A stretch of 64,000 bases of DNA from Geminicoccaceae bacterium (GCA_020638495.1 JACKIN010000005.1:171001-235000), one strand, 5' to 3'. Shown: positions 35,684 through 43,938, numbered from the stretch's first letter. Notes: generated from the letters alone by a model not told the origin. A program made the numbers and translations.

Positions 35684-36760
35684 ATGCAGGCCCTGAGGTT
35701 TCACGCCGCCAAGGATCTTCGCCTCGACGACATCGCGGCGCCGCCGGCGCGTCCGGCCGACGACGAGGTGGTGATCCGCAACCGTTTCGTCGGCATCTGC
35801 GGCACCGATCTCCACGAGTACAGCTACGGCCCGATCTTCATCCCGACCGAGCCGCACCCTTTCAGCCACGCCAAGGCGCCGCAGGTGCTGGGGCACGAGT
35901 TCGGCGGGGTGGTCGAGGCGGTGGGCGCCGGCGTCACGTCGGTCGCGCCCGGCGACCGGGTTTCGGTGCAGCCGCTCCTGATGCCGCGGACCGGCGAGCA
36001 CTATGCCGATCGCGGGCTCTTTCACCTCTCGGGCAGCCTCGCCCTCGTCGGCCTGAGCTGGGGCTGGGGCGGCATGGCCGAGTTGGCGGCCGTCAAGGAG
36101 TACAACGTCTTCAAGGTGCCCGATGCGCTGACCGACGAGGAGGCGGCGCTGGTCGAGCCCACGGCGGTTGCCGTCTATGCCTGCGACCGAGGCCGTGTGG
36201 CAGCCGGCAACAGCGTGCTGGTGACCGGTGCGGGGCCGATCGGTGCTCTCGTGCTGCTCGCCGCCCGGGCGGCGGGAGCCGCGCCGCTCTTCGTCTCGGA
36301 CGTCAATGACGCGCGGCTCGACTTCGTCCGCGCGATGCTGCCGGACGTGGTCACCATCAACCCGTCGCGGGAGAAGCCGGGCGATGTCGTGCGCGCCGCC
36401 ACCGACGGCCGGGCCGGCGTCGATGTCGCGATCGAATGCGTCGGCAATGAGCACGCGCTCAAGGATTGCCTCGATGCGGTGCGCAAGCAGGGTGTCATCG
36501 TCCAGACCGGCCTGCACCCGCACGAGAACCCGCTCGACTGGTTCCAGGTCACCTTCAAGGACATCGATATCCGCGGCTCCTGGTGCTACCCGACCTATCT
36601 CTGGCCCCGGGTGATGCGGCTGATCGCGTCCGGCCTCCTGCCGGCGAAGAAGATCGTGACCAAAAGGATCGGCCTCGGCGAAGCCGTGCCGGCCGGCTTC
36701 GAGGCGCTGCTCGATCCGGGCGGGACCCAGGTGAAGATCCTGATCGACTTGTCGAAATGA
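35684..36760 (+). CDS. Zinc-type alcohol dehydrogenase, 2,3-butanediol dehydrogenase-like
   Basis: 358 residues of the medium-chain dehydrogenase family. Catalytic zinc ligands are C39 (GICGTDLHEY) and H71/E72 (GHEFGG). The GTDLHEYSYGPIFIP stretch is typical of (R,R)-butanediol dehydrogenases, and the NAD-binding fold has VLVTGAGPIGAL. The structural-zinc loop that normally has four Cys is replaced by a Cys-free segment (PLLMPRTGEHYADRGLFHL), so only the catalytic zinc is expected. Direct linkage to acoABC, as in the Pseudomonas putida aco operon, supports oxidation of 2,3-butanediol to acetoin. RBS GGGAGGA at 35671-35677. Other vicinal diols or polyols remain possible. Confidence 0.88.
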   Translation: MQALRFHAAKDLRLDDIAAPPARPADDEVVIRNRFVGICGTDLHEYSYGPIFIPTEPHPFSHAKAPQVLGHEFGGVVEAVGAGVTSVAPGDRVSVQPLLMPRTGEHYADRGLFHLSGSLALVGLSWGWGGMAELAAVKEYNVFKVPDALTDEEAALVEPTAVAVYACDRGRVAAGNSVLVTGAGPIGALVLLAARAAGAAPLFVSDVNDARLDFVRAMLPDVVTINPSREKPGDVVRAATDGRAGVDVAIECVGNEHALKDCLDAVRKQGVIVQTGLHPHENPLDWFQVTFKDIDIRGSWCYPTYLWPRVMRLIASGLLPAKKIVTKRIGLGEAVPAGFEALLDPGGTQVKILIDLSK

Positions 36761-36931
36761 CGGGGCTGGCCTAGAGGTGCGCGGTAGCGCTGGGAGCTTG
36801 GCCGATCGCCGGCCGGACTTGCGTCAGGGACGAAGAACGAGGGGAGGCGACCGTGTCGCACGCGGCCTGCAGGGTTCGTCGCGCACGCCTCCCTCGCGAA
36901 TTTCAGGGCATGCCAACCGGGAGGACAGACC

Positions 36932-37900
36932 ATGCAGTTAAGTCGTGACGATCTGCTCGAAGCCTATCGCAAGATGCGGATGATCCGCGAGTTCGAGGAC
37001 GCGGTGCACGAGGAGTTCTCGGCCGGCAACATTCCGGGCTTCGTGCATCTTTATGCCGGGGAGGAGGCCTCGGGCGTGGGGGTGTGCATGCATCTCGACG
37101 ACCGCGACGCCATCGCCTCGACGCATCGCGGCCACGGCCACTGCATCGCCAAGAACTGCGACGAGCGTGCCATGATGTTCGAGATCTTCGGCCGCAAGGA
37201 AGGCCTGTGCGGCGGCAAGGGCGGCTCGATGCACATCGCCGACATGTCGAAGGGCATGATGGGGGCCAACGGCATCGTCGGCGGTGGCCCGCCGCTGATC
37301 TGCGGTGCGGCCCTCTCGGCCAAGTATCTCAAGACCGGCGGCGTCGCGATCGCGTTCGTCGGCGACGGCGCCTCGAACCAGGGCACCACGTTCGAGAGCT
37401 ACAATCTCGCCAAGGTCTGGAACCTGCCGGCGATCTTCGTCGTCGAGGACAACGGCTACGCCGAATCGACGGCCTCGAAGTGGTCCGTGGCGGGCAGCCA
37501 GGTCGATCGGGCCAAGGGCTTCGGCATGCCGTCCTATGACGTCGACGGGCACGATTTCTTCGCCGTCTGGGAAGCTGCGCGCGAGGCCATCGAGCGGGCC
37601 CGCAATGACGGCGGCCCGTCGCTCATCCACTCGCGGCTGAACCGCTACTACGGCCACTTCGAGGGTGACGCGATCAGCTACAAGGCGCCGGGCGAGATCG
37701 AGAAGGTCAAGGCCGAGAAGGACGCGATCATGCTCTTCCGCAACCGGGTCTCGGAGGCCGGCCTGCTCGACGGCCCGGCCATGGACGCGGTGGACAAGGC
37801 CTGCCGCGAGCGGATCGCCCAGGTTCTCGCCGAGGCCAAGGCCGGCGCCATGCCGACCGAGGCCGACCTGCTCACCGACGTCTACACCTCGGCCTATTGA
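36932..37900 (+). CDS. acoA: Acetoin dehydrogenase-type E1 component, alpha subunit
   Basis: 322 residues. Thiamine-diphosphate binding motif runs from GDGASNQG (144-151) to N174 (VVEDNGYAES). With the beta subunit it cleaves acetoin oxidatively to acetaldehyde and an acetyl group carried to the lipoyl arm of E2. It could be mistaken for pyruvate dehydrogenase E1 alpha, but the partner E2 with its alpha/beta-hydrolase domain is specific to acetoin systems. RBS GGGAGGA is at about 36920-36926. A 171-base leader separates it from the dehydrogenase gene and may hold its own promoter; an imperfect stem (CGAGGGGAGGCG with CGCCTCCCTCG) is visible there. Confidence 0.9.
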   Translation: MQLSRDDLLEAYRKMRMIREFEDAVHEEFSAGNIPGFVHLYAGEEASGVGVCMHLDDRDAIASTHRGHGHCIAKNCDERAMMFEIFGRKEGLCGGKGGSMHIADMSKGMMGANGIVGGGPPLICGAALSAKYLKTGGVAIAFVGDGASNQGTTFESYNLAKVWNLPAIFVVEDNGYAESTASKWSVAGSQVDRAKGFGMPSYDVDGHDFFAVWEAAREAIERARNDGGPSLIHSRLNRYYGHFEGDAISYKAPGEIEKVKAEKDAIMLFRNRVSEAGLLDGPAMDAVDKACRERIAQVLAEAKAGAMPTEADLLTDVYTSAY

Positions 37901-37912
37901 GGAGCGCCAGTC

Positions 37913-38926
37913 ATGCCGAAGAAGACCTATCGTCAAGCGATCAACGAGGCGCTCCGTCAGGAGATGGAGCGCGACCACCGCGTCATCCTGATGGGCGAGG
38001 ACATCTCGGGCGGCATGGGTGCCCCGGGTGAGCAGGATGCCTGGGGTGGCCCGTTGGGTGTCACCAAGGGGATCATGCCGGTCTTCACCCGCGACCGGGT
38101 GCTGGACACGCCGATCACCGAGAGCGCCTTCATCGGTGCCGCGGCCGGTGCCGCGGCCACCGGGCTCCGGCCGGTGGCGGAGCTGATGTTCGTGGACTTC
38201 ATGGGCGTCTGCTTCGACCAGATCTTCAACCAGGCGGCCAAGTTCAAGTACATGTTCGGCGGCAAGGCGGTCACACCCCTGACCATCCGCACCATGTACG
38301 GCGCCGGGTTCCGGGCGGCGTCGCAGCACAGCCAGTGCCTCTACCCGCTCTTCACCCACATCCCGGGTCTGAAGGTGGCGCTGCCCTCCAACGCCTACGA
38401 GGCGAAGGGCCTGCTGGCGACGGCGATCCGCGACGACGACCCGGTGATGTTCTTCGAGCACAAGGCCATGTACGACGACGAGGCCGAGGTGCCGGACGAG
38501 GCCTACACCATCCCGTTCGGCGAGGCCAACGTCACCCGCGAGGGTGACGACGTGACCATCATCGCCTTCGGCCGGATGGTGAACTTCGCCAACGAGGCGG
38601 CCGACAATCTCGAGAAGTCGGGGATCTCGTGCACGGTGGTCGACCCGCGCACGACGTCGCCGCTCGACCGGGACACCATCCTCGAGACCTGCGAGGAGAC
38701 CGGCCGGGTCGTGGTGGTCGACGAGGCGCATCCGCGCTGCAACATGGCGACCGACATCGCCGCCATGTGCGCGCAGGAGATCTTCGGTGCCCTGAAGGCG
38801 CCCGTGAAGATGGTGACCGGCTATCATTGCCCGGTCCCCTTCTCGCCGGCGCTCGAGGATCTCTATGTGCCGAACGCCGCCAAGATCGAGGCGGCGGTGC
38901 GCGAGGTGGCCGGCAAGGGCCACTGA
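37913..38926 (+). CDS. acoB: Acetoin dehydrogenase-type E1 component, beta subunit
   Basis: 337 residues with the transketolase-like pyrimidine-binding and C-terminal domains. Recognisable stretches are MGEDISGGMGAPGEQDAWGG, TPITESAFIGAAAGAA and VDEAHPRCNMATDIAA. It supplies the catalytic Glu of the pyrimidine-binding half (in TPITES) to activate ThDP bound by the alpha chain. It begins 12 bases after acoA, with a GAGG ribosome-binding site. It is followed by a terminator-like hairpin before acoC. Confidence 0.93.
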   Translation: MPKKTYRQAINEALRQEMERDHRVILMGEDISGGMGAPGEQDAWGGPLGVTKGIMPVFTRDRVLDTPITESAFIGAAAGAAATGLRPVAELMFVDFMGVCFDQIFNQAAKFKYMFGGKAVTPLTIRTMYGAGFRAASQHSQCLYPLFTHIPGLKVALPSNAYEAKGLLATAIRDDDPVMFFEHKAMYDDEAEVPDEAYTIPFGEANVTREGDDVTIIAFGRMVNFANEAADNLEKSGISCTVVDPRTTSPLDRDTILETCEETGRVVVVDEAHPRCNMATDIAAMCAQEIFGALKAPVKMVTGYHCPVPFSPALEDLYVPNAAKIEAAVREVAGKGH

Positions 38927-38942
38927 GCCTTTCCGCCGAGGC

Positions 38943-38982
38943 ACGCCCGGGCGCGCAACCCGTGCCCGGGCGTTGCTGTTTT
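38943..38982 (+). terminator. Terminator-like hairpin between acoB and acoC
   Basis: ACGCCCGGGC (38943-38952) and GCCCGGGCGT (38964-38973) form a perfect 10-base-pair stem with an 11-base loop, followed by TGCTGTTTT. The T-run is interrupted, so it may be a partial, attenuating terminator. It would lower acoC relative to acoA/acoB, or acoC may have its own promoter. Structure seen; effect inferred. Confidence 0.65.
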
Positions 38983-39014
38983 CAGATGCAGAGCAAGAAC
39001 GAGGAGGGGGTGCC

Positions 39015-40127
39015 GTGTCCGACGCCATTCAGATGATCGTGATGCCGAAATGGGGCCTCGCCATGCAGGAAGGCATGGTGGCCCAGTGGCATGTCGCCGA
39101 GGGTGCGAAGATCACCAAGGGGCAGGAGATCGTCGACATCGAGACGTCGAAGATCGCCAACGTGTTCGAGAGCCCCATCAGCGGCACGCTGCGCCGGCTG
39201 GTGGTCAAGGACGGCGAGACCGTGCCGGTCGCCTACCTGATCGGCGTGGTCGCCGAGGAATCGGTGACGGATGCCGAGATCGATGCCTTCGTCGAAGACT
39301 TCAAGGCCAATTTCGTCTTCGATGCCGCCGGCGCCGGCGGCCCGGAGCCGGAGGACGCGACCACCGCGGCCGGCCGCATCCGCTATCTCGAGATGGGCGA
39401 CGGCGAGGGTGCGCCCATCGTCTTCATCCACGGCTATGGCGGCGACCTCAACAACTGGATGTTCAACCAGGAGGAGCTGTCGGCCGGGCACAAGACCTAT
39501 GCCGTCGACCTGCCCGGGCATGGCGGGTCGACCAAGGACGTGGGCGACATGGGCCTGCGCGGCCTCGCCGCCGCCGTGGTCGCGTTCATGGACACCAAGG
39601 ACATCGCGAAGGCGCACCTGGTCGGCCATTCGATGGGCGGGGCCACGGCGCTCCTCCTGGCGCTCGAGCAGCCGGATCGGGTGGCGAGCGCCACGCTGGT
39701 GGCACCCGCAGCGCTCGGCGACGAGATCAACATGGACTACATCAACGGCTTCATCGAGGAGAAGCGGGCGAAGAAGCTCCGGCCCGTCCTCGAGATGCTG
39801 GTCGGCGACCCGTCGCTGATCTCCAAGGACATGGTCGAGGACGTGCTGAAGTTCAAACGGCTGGACGGGGTCGACGCGGCGCTGAAGAAGCTGCGCGATG
39901 CGCTGATGCCGGGCGGCAAGCAGGCCGGCAGCCTGCGCGACGGGCTGGCCGGGCTGAAGGTGCCGGTGCAGATCCTGTGGGGCGAGGTCGACCAGGTCCT
40001 GCCGGTCGGGCACAGCGAGGGTCTGCCGGCGTCGATCAAGGTGACCCGCTTCGCCGGCGTCGGCCACATGCCGCACATGGAGAAGGCGGCGGAGACCAAC
40101 GAGCTCATCCGTGCGCTCGCCGGCTAG
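39015..40127 (+). CDS. acoC: Acetoin dehydrogenase E2: lipoyl domain fused to alpha/beta hydrolase
   Basis: 370 residues. N-terminal lipoyl domain (about 5-80) with lipoylated Lys46 in DIETSKIANV. A linker of about 40 residues leads to an alpha/beta-hydrolase domain (about 115-368) with oxyanion region FIHGYGGD, nucleophile GHSMGGAT, Asp in WGEVDQVLP and His in GVGHMPHME. This fusion is the AcoC architecture known from Pseudomonas and Cupriavidus, and differs from CAT-like E2 of pyruvate dehydrogenase. It transfers the acetyl group to CoA. GTG start at 39015 with GAGGAGGGG just upstream. No E3 (dihydrolipoamide dehydrogenase) gene is nearby. Confidence 0.93.
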   Translation: MSDAIQMIVMPKWGLAMQEGMVAQWHVAEGAKITKGQEIVDIETSKIANVFESPISGTLRRLVVKDGETVPVAYLIGVVAEESVTDAEIDAFVEDFKANFVFDAAGAGGPEPEDATTAAGRIRYLEMGDGEGAPIVFIHGYGGDLNNWMFNQEELSAGHKTYAVDLPGHGGSTKDVGDMGLRGLAAAVVAFMDTKDIAKAHLVGHSMGGATALLLALEQPDRVASATLVAPAALGDEINMDYINGFIEEKRAKKLRPVLEMLVGDPSLISKDMVEDVLKFKRLDGVDAALKKLRDALMPGGKQAGSLRDGLAGLKVPVQILWGEVDQVLPVGHSEGLPASIKVTRFAGVGHMPHMEKAAETNELIRALAG

Positions 40128-40545
40128 CCTCTTCCTTCCCGGTCTGGTGCTGGCGGCCCTGGCCGCCGGCGCCGGGCCGGCCACGGCGGGGGACATCCGG
40201 AGCGACAACCGGATCGAGGGCGGGACCTGGCTCGCCGAGGACATCCAGTCGCGCGGCGCGATGGACTACCTGCAGACCACGCTGCAGGTGACGAGCGGTG
40301 GCGGGGTCAGCGGCTTCGGCGGCTGCAATCGCTATTTCGGCGATGCCGAGATCGATGGCGACAAGATCCGCTTCGGTGCGCTGGGCGCGACGCGAATGGC
40401 GTGCCCCGCGGCGGTCATGGACCAGGAGAGCCGGTTCCTCGCCGCCCTCGAGCTGGTCCGCCGCTGGCGCGTCGAGCCGACCGGCCTCCTGCACCTGCTC
40501 GACGAGGATGGGGTGACGGTTGTCAGGTTCAGCCGGCAGTCGTAG
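40111..40545 (+). CDS. Secreted META-domain (HslJ-like) protein
   Basis: 144 residues from a GTG start at 40111 that overlaps the acoC end by 17 bases. A signal peptide (about 1-26, ending PATAG) is followed by a META domain: WLAEDI at the start, GFGGCNRYFGDAEIDG, and LGATRMACPAAVMDQE near the end. The two Cys (GGCNRY and MACPA) are family-conserved. META proteins such as HslJ are envelope proteins linked to stress and novobiocin resistance; precise function unknown. The overlap suggests co-transcription with acoC, but a functional link is doubtful. Confidence 0.85.
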   Translation: MRSPASLFLPGLVLAALAAGAGPATAGDIRSDNRIEGGTWLAEDIQSRGAMDYLQTTLQVTSGGGVSGFGGCNRYFGDAEIDGDKIRFGALGATRMACPAAVMDQESRFLAALELVRRWRVEPTGLLHLLDEDGVTVVRFSRQS

Positions 40546-40631
40546 GCCGCCCGCGGTGGGAGGTGGGCGAGCTTGCCTATCGGGCGATTGTGCTGCATAT
40601 CATTCAACCATTGCGTGTGCTGGATGGCGGA

Positions 40632-41414
40632 ATGCAGGCTGCTGGATGGGCTGGGAAGCCTTGGGCCGGCCGGGCGGCGGGTCTGGCACGGCGGCTGCTC
40701 GATCTGCTGCTGCCGCCGCGCTGCCTCGCCTGCGGCGAGCTGGTCGAGGAGCAGGGGCGGCTCTGTGCCGGCTGCTGGTCCTCGGTCGGCTTCCTGCTCG
40801 GCCGCGGCTGCCGGGTCTGCGGCCTGCCCCTGCCGCCGGTGGCGGCCGAGGCGGCGATCTGCGGGCATTGCCAGGCGGCCTCGCCCGTCTACGCGCGGGC
40901 GCGGTCGGCGCTGCGCTATGGCGGGGTGGCGCGCCAGCTCATCCTGCGCTTCAAGCATGGCGACCGGACCGACGGGGCCACGACCTTCGCCCGCTGGATG
41001 GCGCGCGCCGGCGCCGAGCTGCTCGGGGATTGTGACCTCATCGTGCCGGTGCCGCTGCATCGCTGGCGGCTCCTGCAGCGCGGCTACAACCAGTCGGCGG
41101 TGCTGGCGCAGGCGCTGGGGCGGCGCAGCGGCAAGCCGGTGCTGGTCGACGCCCTGGTCAAGCTCGAGGCTACGCCGTCCCAGCAGCAGCTCGGGGCCGA
41201 GGCGCGGCGGGCCAATATCCGCCCCGAGCTCTTCGCGCTCGGCCGGCGCGGCCGGGCGGCGGTCGATGGCCGGCGGGTGCTCCTGGTCGACGACGTGCTG
41301 ACGACCGGCAGCACCACCGATGCCTGTGCAACCTGCCTGATCGCCGGCGGGGCCACGGCGGTCGACGTGCTGACGCTGGCCAGGGTAGCGCACGACCCGA
41401 GCGAGCCTATATGA
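40632..41414 (+). CDS. comF: ComF-family phosphoribosyltransferase-like protein
   Basis: 260 residues. An N-terminal zinc-finger region has paired Cys (PPRCLACGE, LCAGCW, CRVCGL, CGHCQA). A phosphoribosyltransferase domain follows with PRPP-loop VLLVDDVLTTGSTT near the C-terminus, and RGYNQSAVLAQAL typical of ComF. ComF supports DNA uptake in competent bacteria and may link to replication restart, but its exact reaction is not established. The start ATG at 40632 gives MQAAGWAGK; an in-frame GTG at 40617 is an alternative. The stop overlaps grxC (ATGA). Confidence 0.92.
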   Translation: MQAAGWAGKPWAGRAAGLARRLLDLLLPPRCLACGELVEEQGRLCAGCWSSVGFLLGRGCRVCGLPLPPVAAEAAICGHCQAASPVYARARSALRYGGVARQLILRFKHGDRTDGATTFARWMARAGAELLGDCDLIVPVPLHRWRLLQRGYNQSAVLAQALGRRSGKPVLVDALVKLEATPSQQQLGAEARRANIRPELFALGRRGRAAVDGRRVLLVDDVLTTGSTTDACATCLIAGGATAVDVLTLARVAHDPSEPI

Positions 41415-41686
41415 CGCTGATGGCCAAAGTCGAAATCTACACCTCGCCCTTTTGCCCGTACTGCATCCGCGCCAAGCGCCTCCTGCAGCAGAAGGGCGTC
41501 GCCTTCGACGAGATCAACGTCCTGATGGCGGCCGGGCGGCGGCAGGAGATGGTGGAGCGGGCCGGGGGACGGAGCACGGTCCCGCAGATCTTCATCGACG
41601 GCCGCGGGATCGGCGGCTGCGACGACCTCATGGCGCTCGACCGTGCGGGCGGGCTCGACCCGCTGCTCGAAGGGGCGGCCGGGTGA
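41411..41686 (+). CDS. grxC: Glutaredoxin 3 (GrxC type)
   Basis: 91 residues. The dithiol active site is CPYC (residues 15-18 region, in SPFCPYCIRAK). The GSH-binding TVPQIFIDG with cis-Pro and the GGCDDLMALD motif are both present. It reduces protein and glutathione disulfides in the cytoplasm. Start overlaps the comF stop, and the stop overlaps the start of the DUF1178 gene, so the three are one tightly coupled operon. This grouping is common in alphaproteobacteria. Confidence 0.95.
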   Translation: MTLMAKVEIYTSPFCPYCIRAKRLLQQKGVAFDEINVLMAAGRRQEMVERAGGRSTVPQIFIDGRGIGGCDDLMALDRAGGLDPLLEGAAG

Positions 41687-42198
41687 TCCGCTACGCGCTT
41701 CGCTGCGGCGCCGGGCACGAGTTCGAGGGCTGGTTCAGGAGCAGCGCCGCGTTCGGCGAGGAGGCGGCCGCGCTCGCCTGCCCGATCTGCGGTGACGGCG
41801 GAATCGAGAAGGCGATCATGGCGCCGGCGGTGATGCAGCGCGCCACGCCGTCGGCCGAGCCCGAGCTCCAGCCGGCCCCTGCGGCAGCACCGCCGGCGGG
41901 CGGGGCGGTCGCGGTCGCGGGCGAGTTCGCGGCACCGGCCATGCCGGCGGCGGCGCTGACGCCGCGCCAGGTCGAGCTGGCCAGGGCGCTCGTGGCGATG
42001 CGGCGGCTCAAGGCGCATGTCGAGGCGCATTTCGAGAATGTTGGCAAGCGCTTCGCCGAGGAGGCGCGCAAGATCCACCACGAGGAAGCCGAGGCGCGCG
42101 ACATCTTCGGGCAGGCGACGCTGGAGGAGGCCAGGGAGCTGCTCGAGGAGGGCATCGAGGTGCTGCCCTTGCCCGACCTGCCCAAGCTGGACGGCTGA
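41683..42198 (+). CDS. DUF1178 family protein
   Basis: 171 residues beginning at GTG 41683, which overlaps the grxC stop (GTGA). The N-terminus IRYALRCGAGHEFEGWF with ACPICGDG gives a C-x(6)-H...C-x2-C zinc-ribbon-like module. A variable Pro/Ala linker follows (about 60-95), and then a helical C-terminus HFENVGKRFAEEARKIHH with EEARELLEEGIEVLPLPDLP. The family has no assigned function. The TGA stop lies within the first bases of palindromic element copy 2. Confidence 0.9.
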   Translation: MIRYALRCGAGHEFEGWFRSSAAFGEEAAALACPICGDGGIEKAIMAPAVMQRATPSAEPELQPAPAAAPPAGGAVAVAGEFAAPAMPAAALTPRQVELARALVAMRRLKAHVEAHFENVGKRFAEEARKIHHEEAEARDIFGQATLEEARELLEEGIEVLPLPDLPKLDG

Positions 42199-42331
42199 GC
42201 GTCGGCACGGCGGCCGTATACTTCGTCAGGCCGCGGACGATCGGTGCTCACGTAGGTAAACTACGCTGCGCGCCGATCGCCCCAGTCAGTCCAATGGGCC
42301 TTCCTCGTCTACGGCCGCCGTGCCGACGCTC
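42197..42331. repeat. Nested palindromic element, copy 2, between convergent genes
   Basis: Outer arms 42197-42218 and 42310-42331 are a perfect 22-base inverted repeat of unique sequence. The interior matches copy 1 (5141-5270): TACTTCGTCAGGC-[C/T]-GCGGA, then the inner arms CGATCGGTGCTCACGTAG and CTACGCTGCGCGCCGATCG around a 5-base loop, then GGGCCTTCCTCGTCTACGG. The element separates the DUF1178 gene from the convergent methyltransferase, whose last codons lie inside it. The outer-arm stem ends at the stop of the upstream gene, as expected for a terminator. Confidence 0.85.
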
Positions 42332-43134
42332 TGATCGACCTTGCGGCCTCTTGCGGCCCACGCCCGCGCCGCCAGCAGGATCTCGCCATCGGGGCCGGTC
42401 GGCAGGCGCTGGCGCAGCGCTTCCCGCAGCCGGTCCCGTGCAGCTTCGCTCAGGGACATGCAGTAGCGGGGTGCGGAGCCGGTGCCGCCGAGGAAGGGCG
42501 TCCAGTAATCGTCGAAGCCGGCGAAGGCGGTCGGGATGTCGATGGCCCGCGTCTCCACCATGGCGAGCTCGGCGCCGGCGAGCAGGGCCGCCAGGGGCGC
42601 CGGGCGGCAGAAGGGCGCCTTGACGCCGTCGTCGAAGTCGCGTGCCCCGGGATCGAGGGCGGTAGCGACGTCGAAGAAGTGCCGCATGATCTGCATGTGA
42701 CCGGGGTAGTCCCAGACATAGAGGGCGACCCGGCCGCCGTTCTCGACGACCCGGACCATCTCGCGGAGCGCCCGGCCCGGGTCCGGGACGAAGTTGAGCA
42801 GGAGCCCGGCGGCCGCGACGTCGAAGGCGGCGTCGCCGGCCGGGATCGCCTGGGCGTCGCCCGGCTCGAAGGCGGCGCGGGGATCGAGGACCTGCGAGCG
42901 GGCCGCCTCGAGGAAGGCCGGGCTGCTGTCGACGCCGAGGACGCGAGACGGCGCGCAGCGATCGAGCACGGCCGTGGTCAGAATGCCGGTGCCGCAGCCG
43001 ATGTCGATCCAGCGCGCACCCGCGGGGGCGCCGACCCAGTCCACGAAGACCCGGGCGACGAGCCGGCTCCAGCGACCCATGTAATGCTCGTAGGCGTCGC
43101 CGCCACCCCAGAGGCCGGGTCCTGCAGGCGCCAT
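42286..43134 (-). CDS. Class I SAM-dependent methyltransferase
   Basis: 282 residues. The SAM-binding motif I reads WIDIGCGTGILT (about 40-51), motif II ends in GVDSSP, and the post-I acidic residue lies in FEPGDAQAIP; the fold is the UbiE/Coq5-like type. The substrate is unknown. The C-terminal about 15 residues (…AAVDEEGPLD) are encoded by the palindromic element, so the natural end may have been altered when the element arrived. It lies 12 bases downstream of ubiG on the same strand, so it is probably co-transcribed. Confidence 0.85.
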   Translation of the reverse strand: MAPAGPGLWGGGDAYEHYMGRWSRLVARVFVDWVGAPAGARWIDIGCGTGILTTAVLDRCAPSRVLGVDSSPAFLEAARSQVLDPRAAFEPGDAQAIPAGDAAFDVAAAGLLLNFVPDPGRALREMVRVVENGGRVALYVWDYPGHMQIMRHFFDVATALDPGARDFDDGVKAPFCRPAPLAALLAGAELAMVETRAIDIPTAFAGFDDYWTPFLGGTGSAPRYCMSLSEAARDRLREALRQRLPTGPDGEILLAARAWAARGRKVDQSVGTAAVDEEGPLD

Positions 43135-43146
43135 CGGTGGTGCCCC

Positions 43147-43938
43147 TCAGTCCTTGACGGCACTGATCATGTAGTTGACCGAGAGATCCCGGCTGGTGAC
43201 GAAATCGTCGCGGTGCGGGCGGTAGACGACGCCCTGCGTGTCGATGACCCGGAGGCCGCGGCGGCGGAGCAGGCGGGCGAGGGTGGCGGGCGGCACGAAA
43301 CGCTGCCACTGGTGCGTGCCGCGCGGCAGCCAGCCGAGGATGTATTCGGCGGCGACGATGCCGAGGAGCCACGAGCGGGCGGTGCGGTTGAGGGTCGAGA
43401 GCACGACGAGCCCGCCCGGGCGGGTGATGTCGGCGAGCTCGCAGATGAAGAGGTCGGGGTCGGTGGTGTGCTCGATCACCTCCATCGCCAGGACCACGTC
43501 GAAGAGCTCGCCGGCTTCGGCCAGCGTCTCGACATTCGTCGCCCGGTAGTCGATGGCGAGGCCGGCGGCGGCGGCGTGGGCGCTCGCGATCTCGATCGAG
43601 CGCGGCGACGGGTCGACCCCGGTCACCTCGGCGCCGAGCCGCGCCATGGGCTCGCTCAGCAGCCCGGCCCCGCAGCCGATATCGGCGAGCCTGAGGCCGG
43701 CGAGCGGCCGCAGCCCGCCCGCACCCGCCCCCGCCGGAGCCAGCAGCCGCGTCGCGTGGTCACGGATATAGGCGATGCGCAGGGGGTTGAGCTTGTGCAG
43801 GGGCCGCATCGGCCCCGACGGGTCCCAGAATTCCTCGGCCAGCGCCTCGAACTTCGCCACCTCGTCCCGGTCGAGAGCGGAAGCACCCTGGGGCTGCGGA
43901 GGCGCATCCCGAGCGATGCCGGTCAGTTGCTTGCCCAT
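43147..43938 (-). CDS. ubiG: Ubiquinone biosynthesis O-methyltransferase UbiG
   Basis: 263 residues. Performs both O-methylation steps of ubiquinone synthesis. Typical UbiG stretches: FEALAEEFWDPSGPMRPLHKLNPLR, SAM motif LADIGCGAGLLSEPMARLG, MEVIEHTTDPDLF, and WLPRGTHQWQRFVPP. The frame is open further upstream, but the ATG at 43938 has CAGGAG 5-10 bases before it and gives the expected N-terminus. It is divergent from lysC, an arrangement conserved across alphaproteobacteria. Confidence 0.96.
   Translation of the reverse strand: MGKQLTGIARDAPPQPQGASALDRDEVAKFEALAEEFWDPSGPMRPLHKLNPLRIAYIRDHATRLLAPAGAGAGGLRPLAGLRLADIGCGAGLLSEPMARLGAEVTGVDPSPRSIEIASAHAAAAGLAIDYRATNVETLAEAGELFDVVLAMEVIEHTTDPDLFICELADITRPGGLVVLSTLNRTARSWLLGIVAAEYILGWLPRGTHQWQRFVPPATLARLLRRRGLRVIDTQGVVYRPHRDDFVTSRDLSVNYMISAVKD

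Noticed and set aside
40571..40600. Weak promoter (TTGCCT, 17 bases, CATATC) ahead of comF
   Set aside because: Hexamers match consensus poorly; not reported as a feature.
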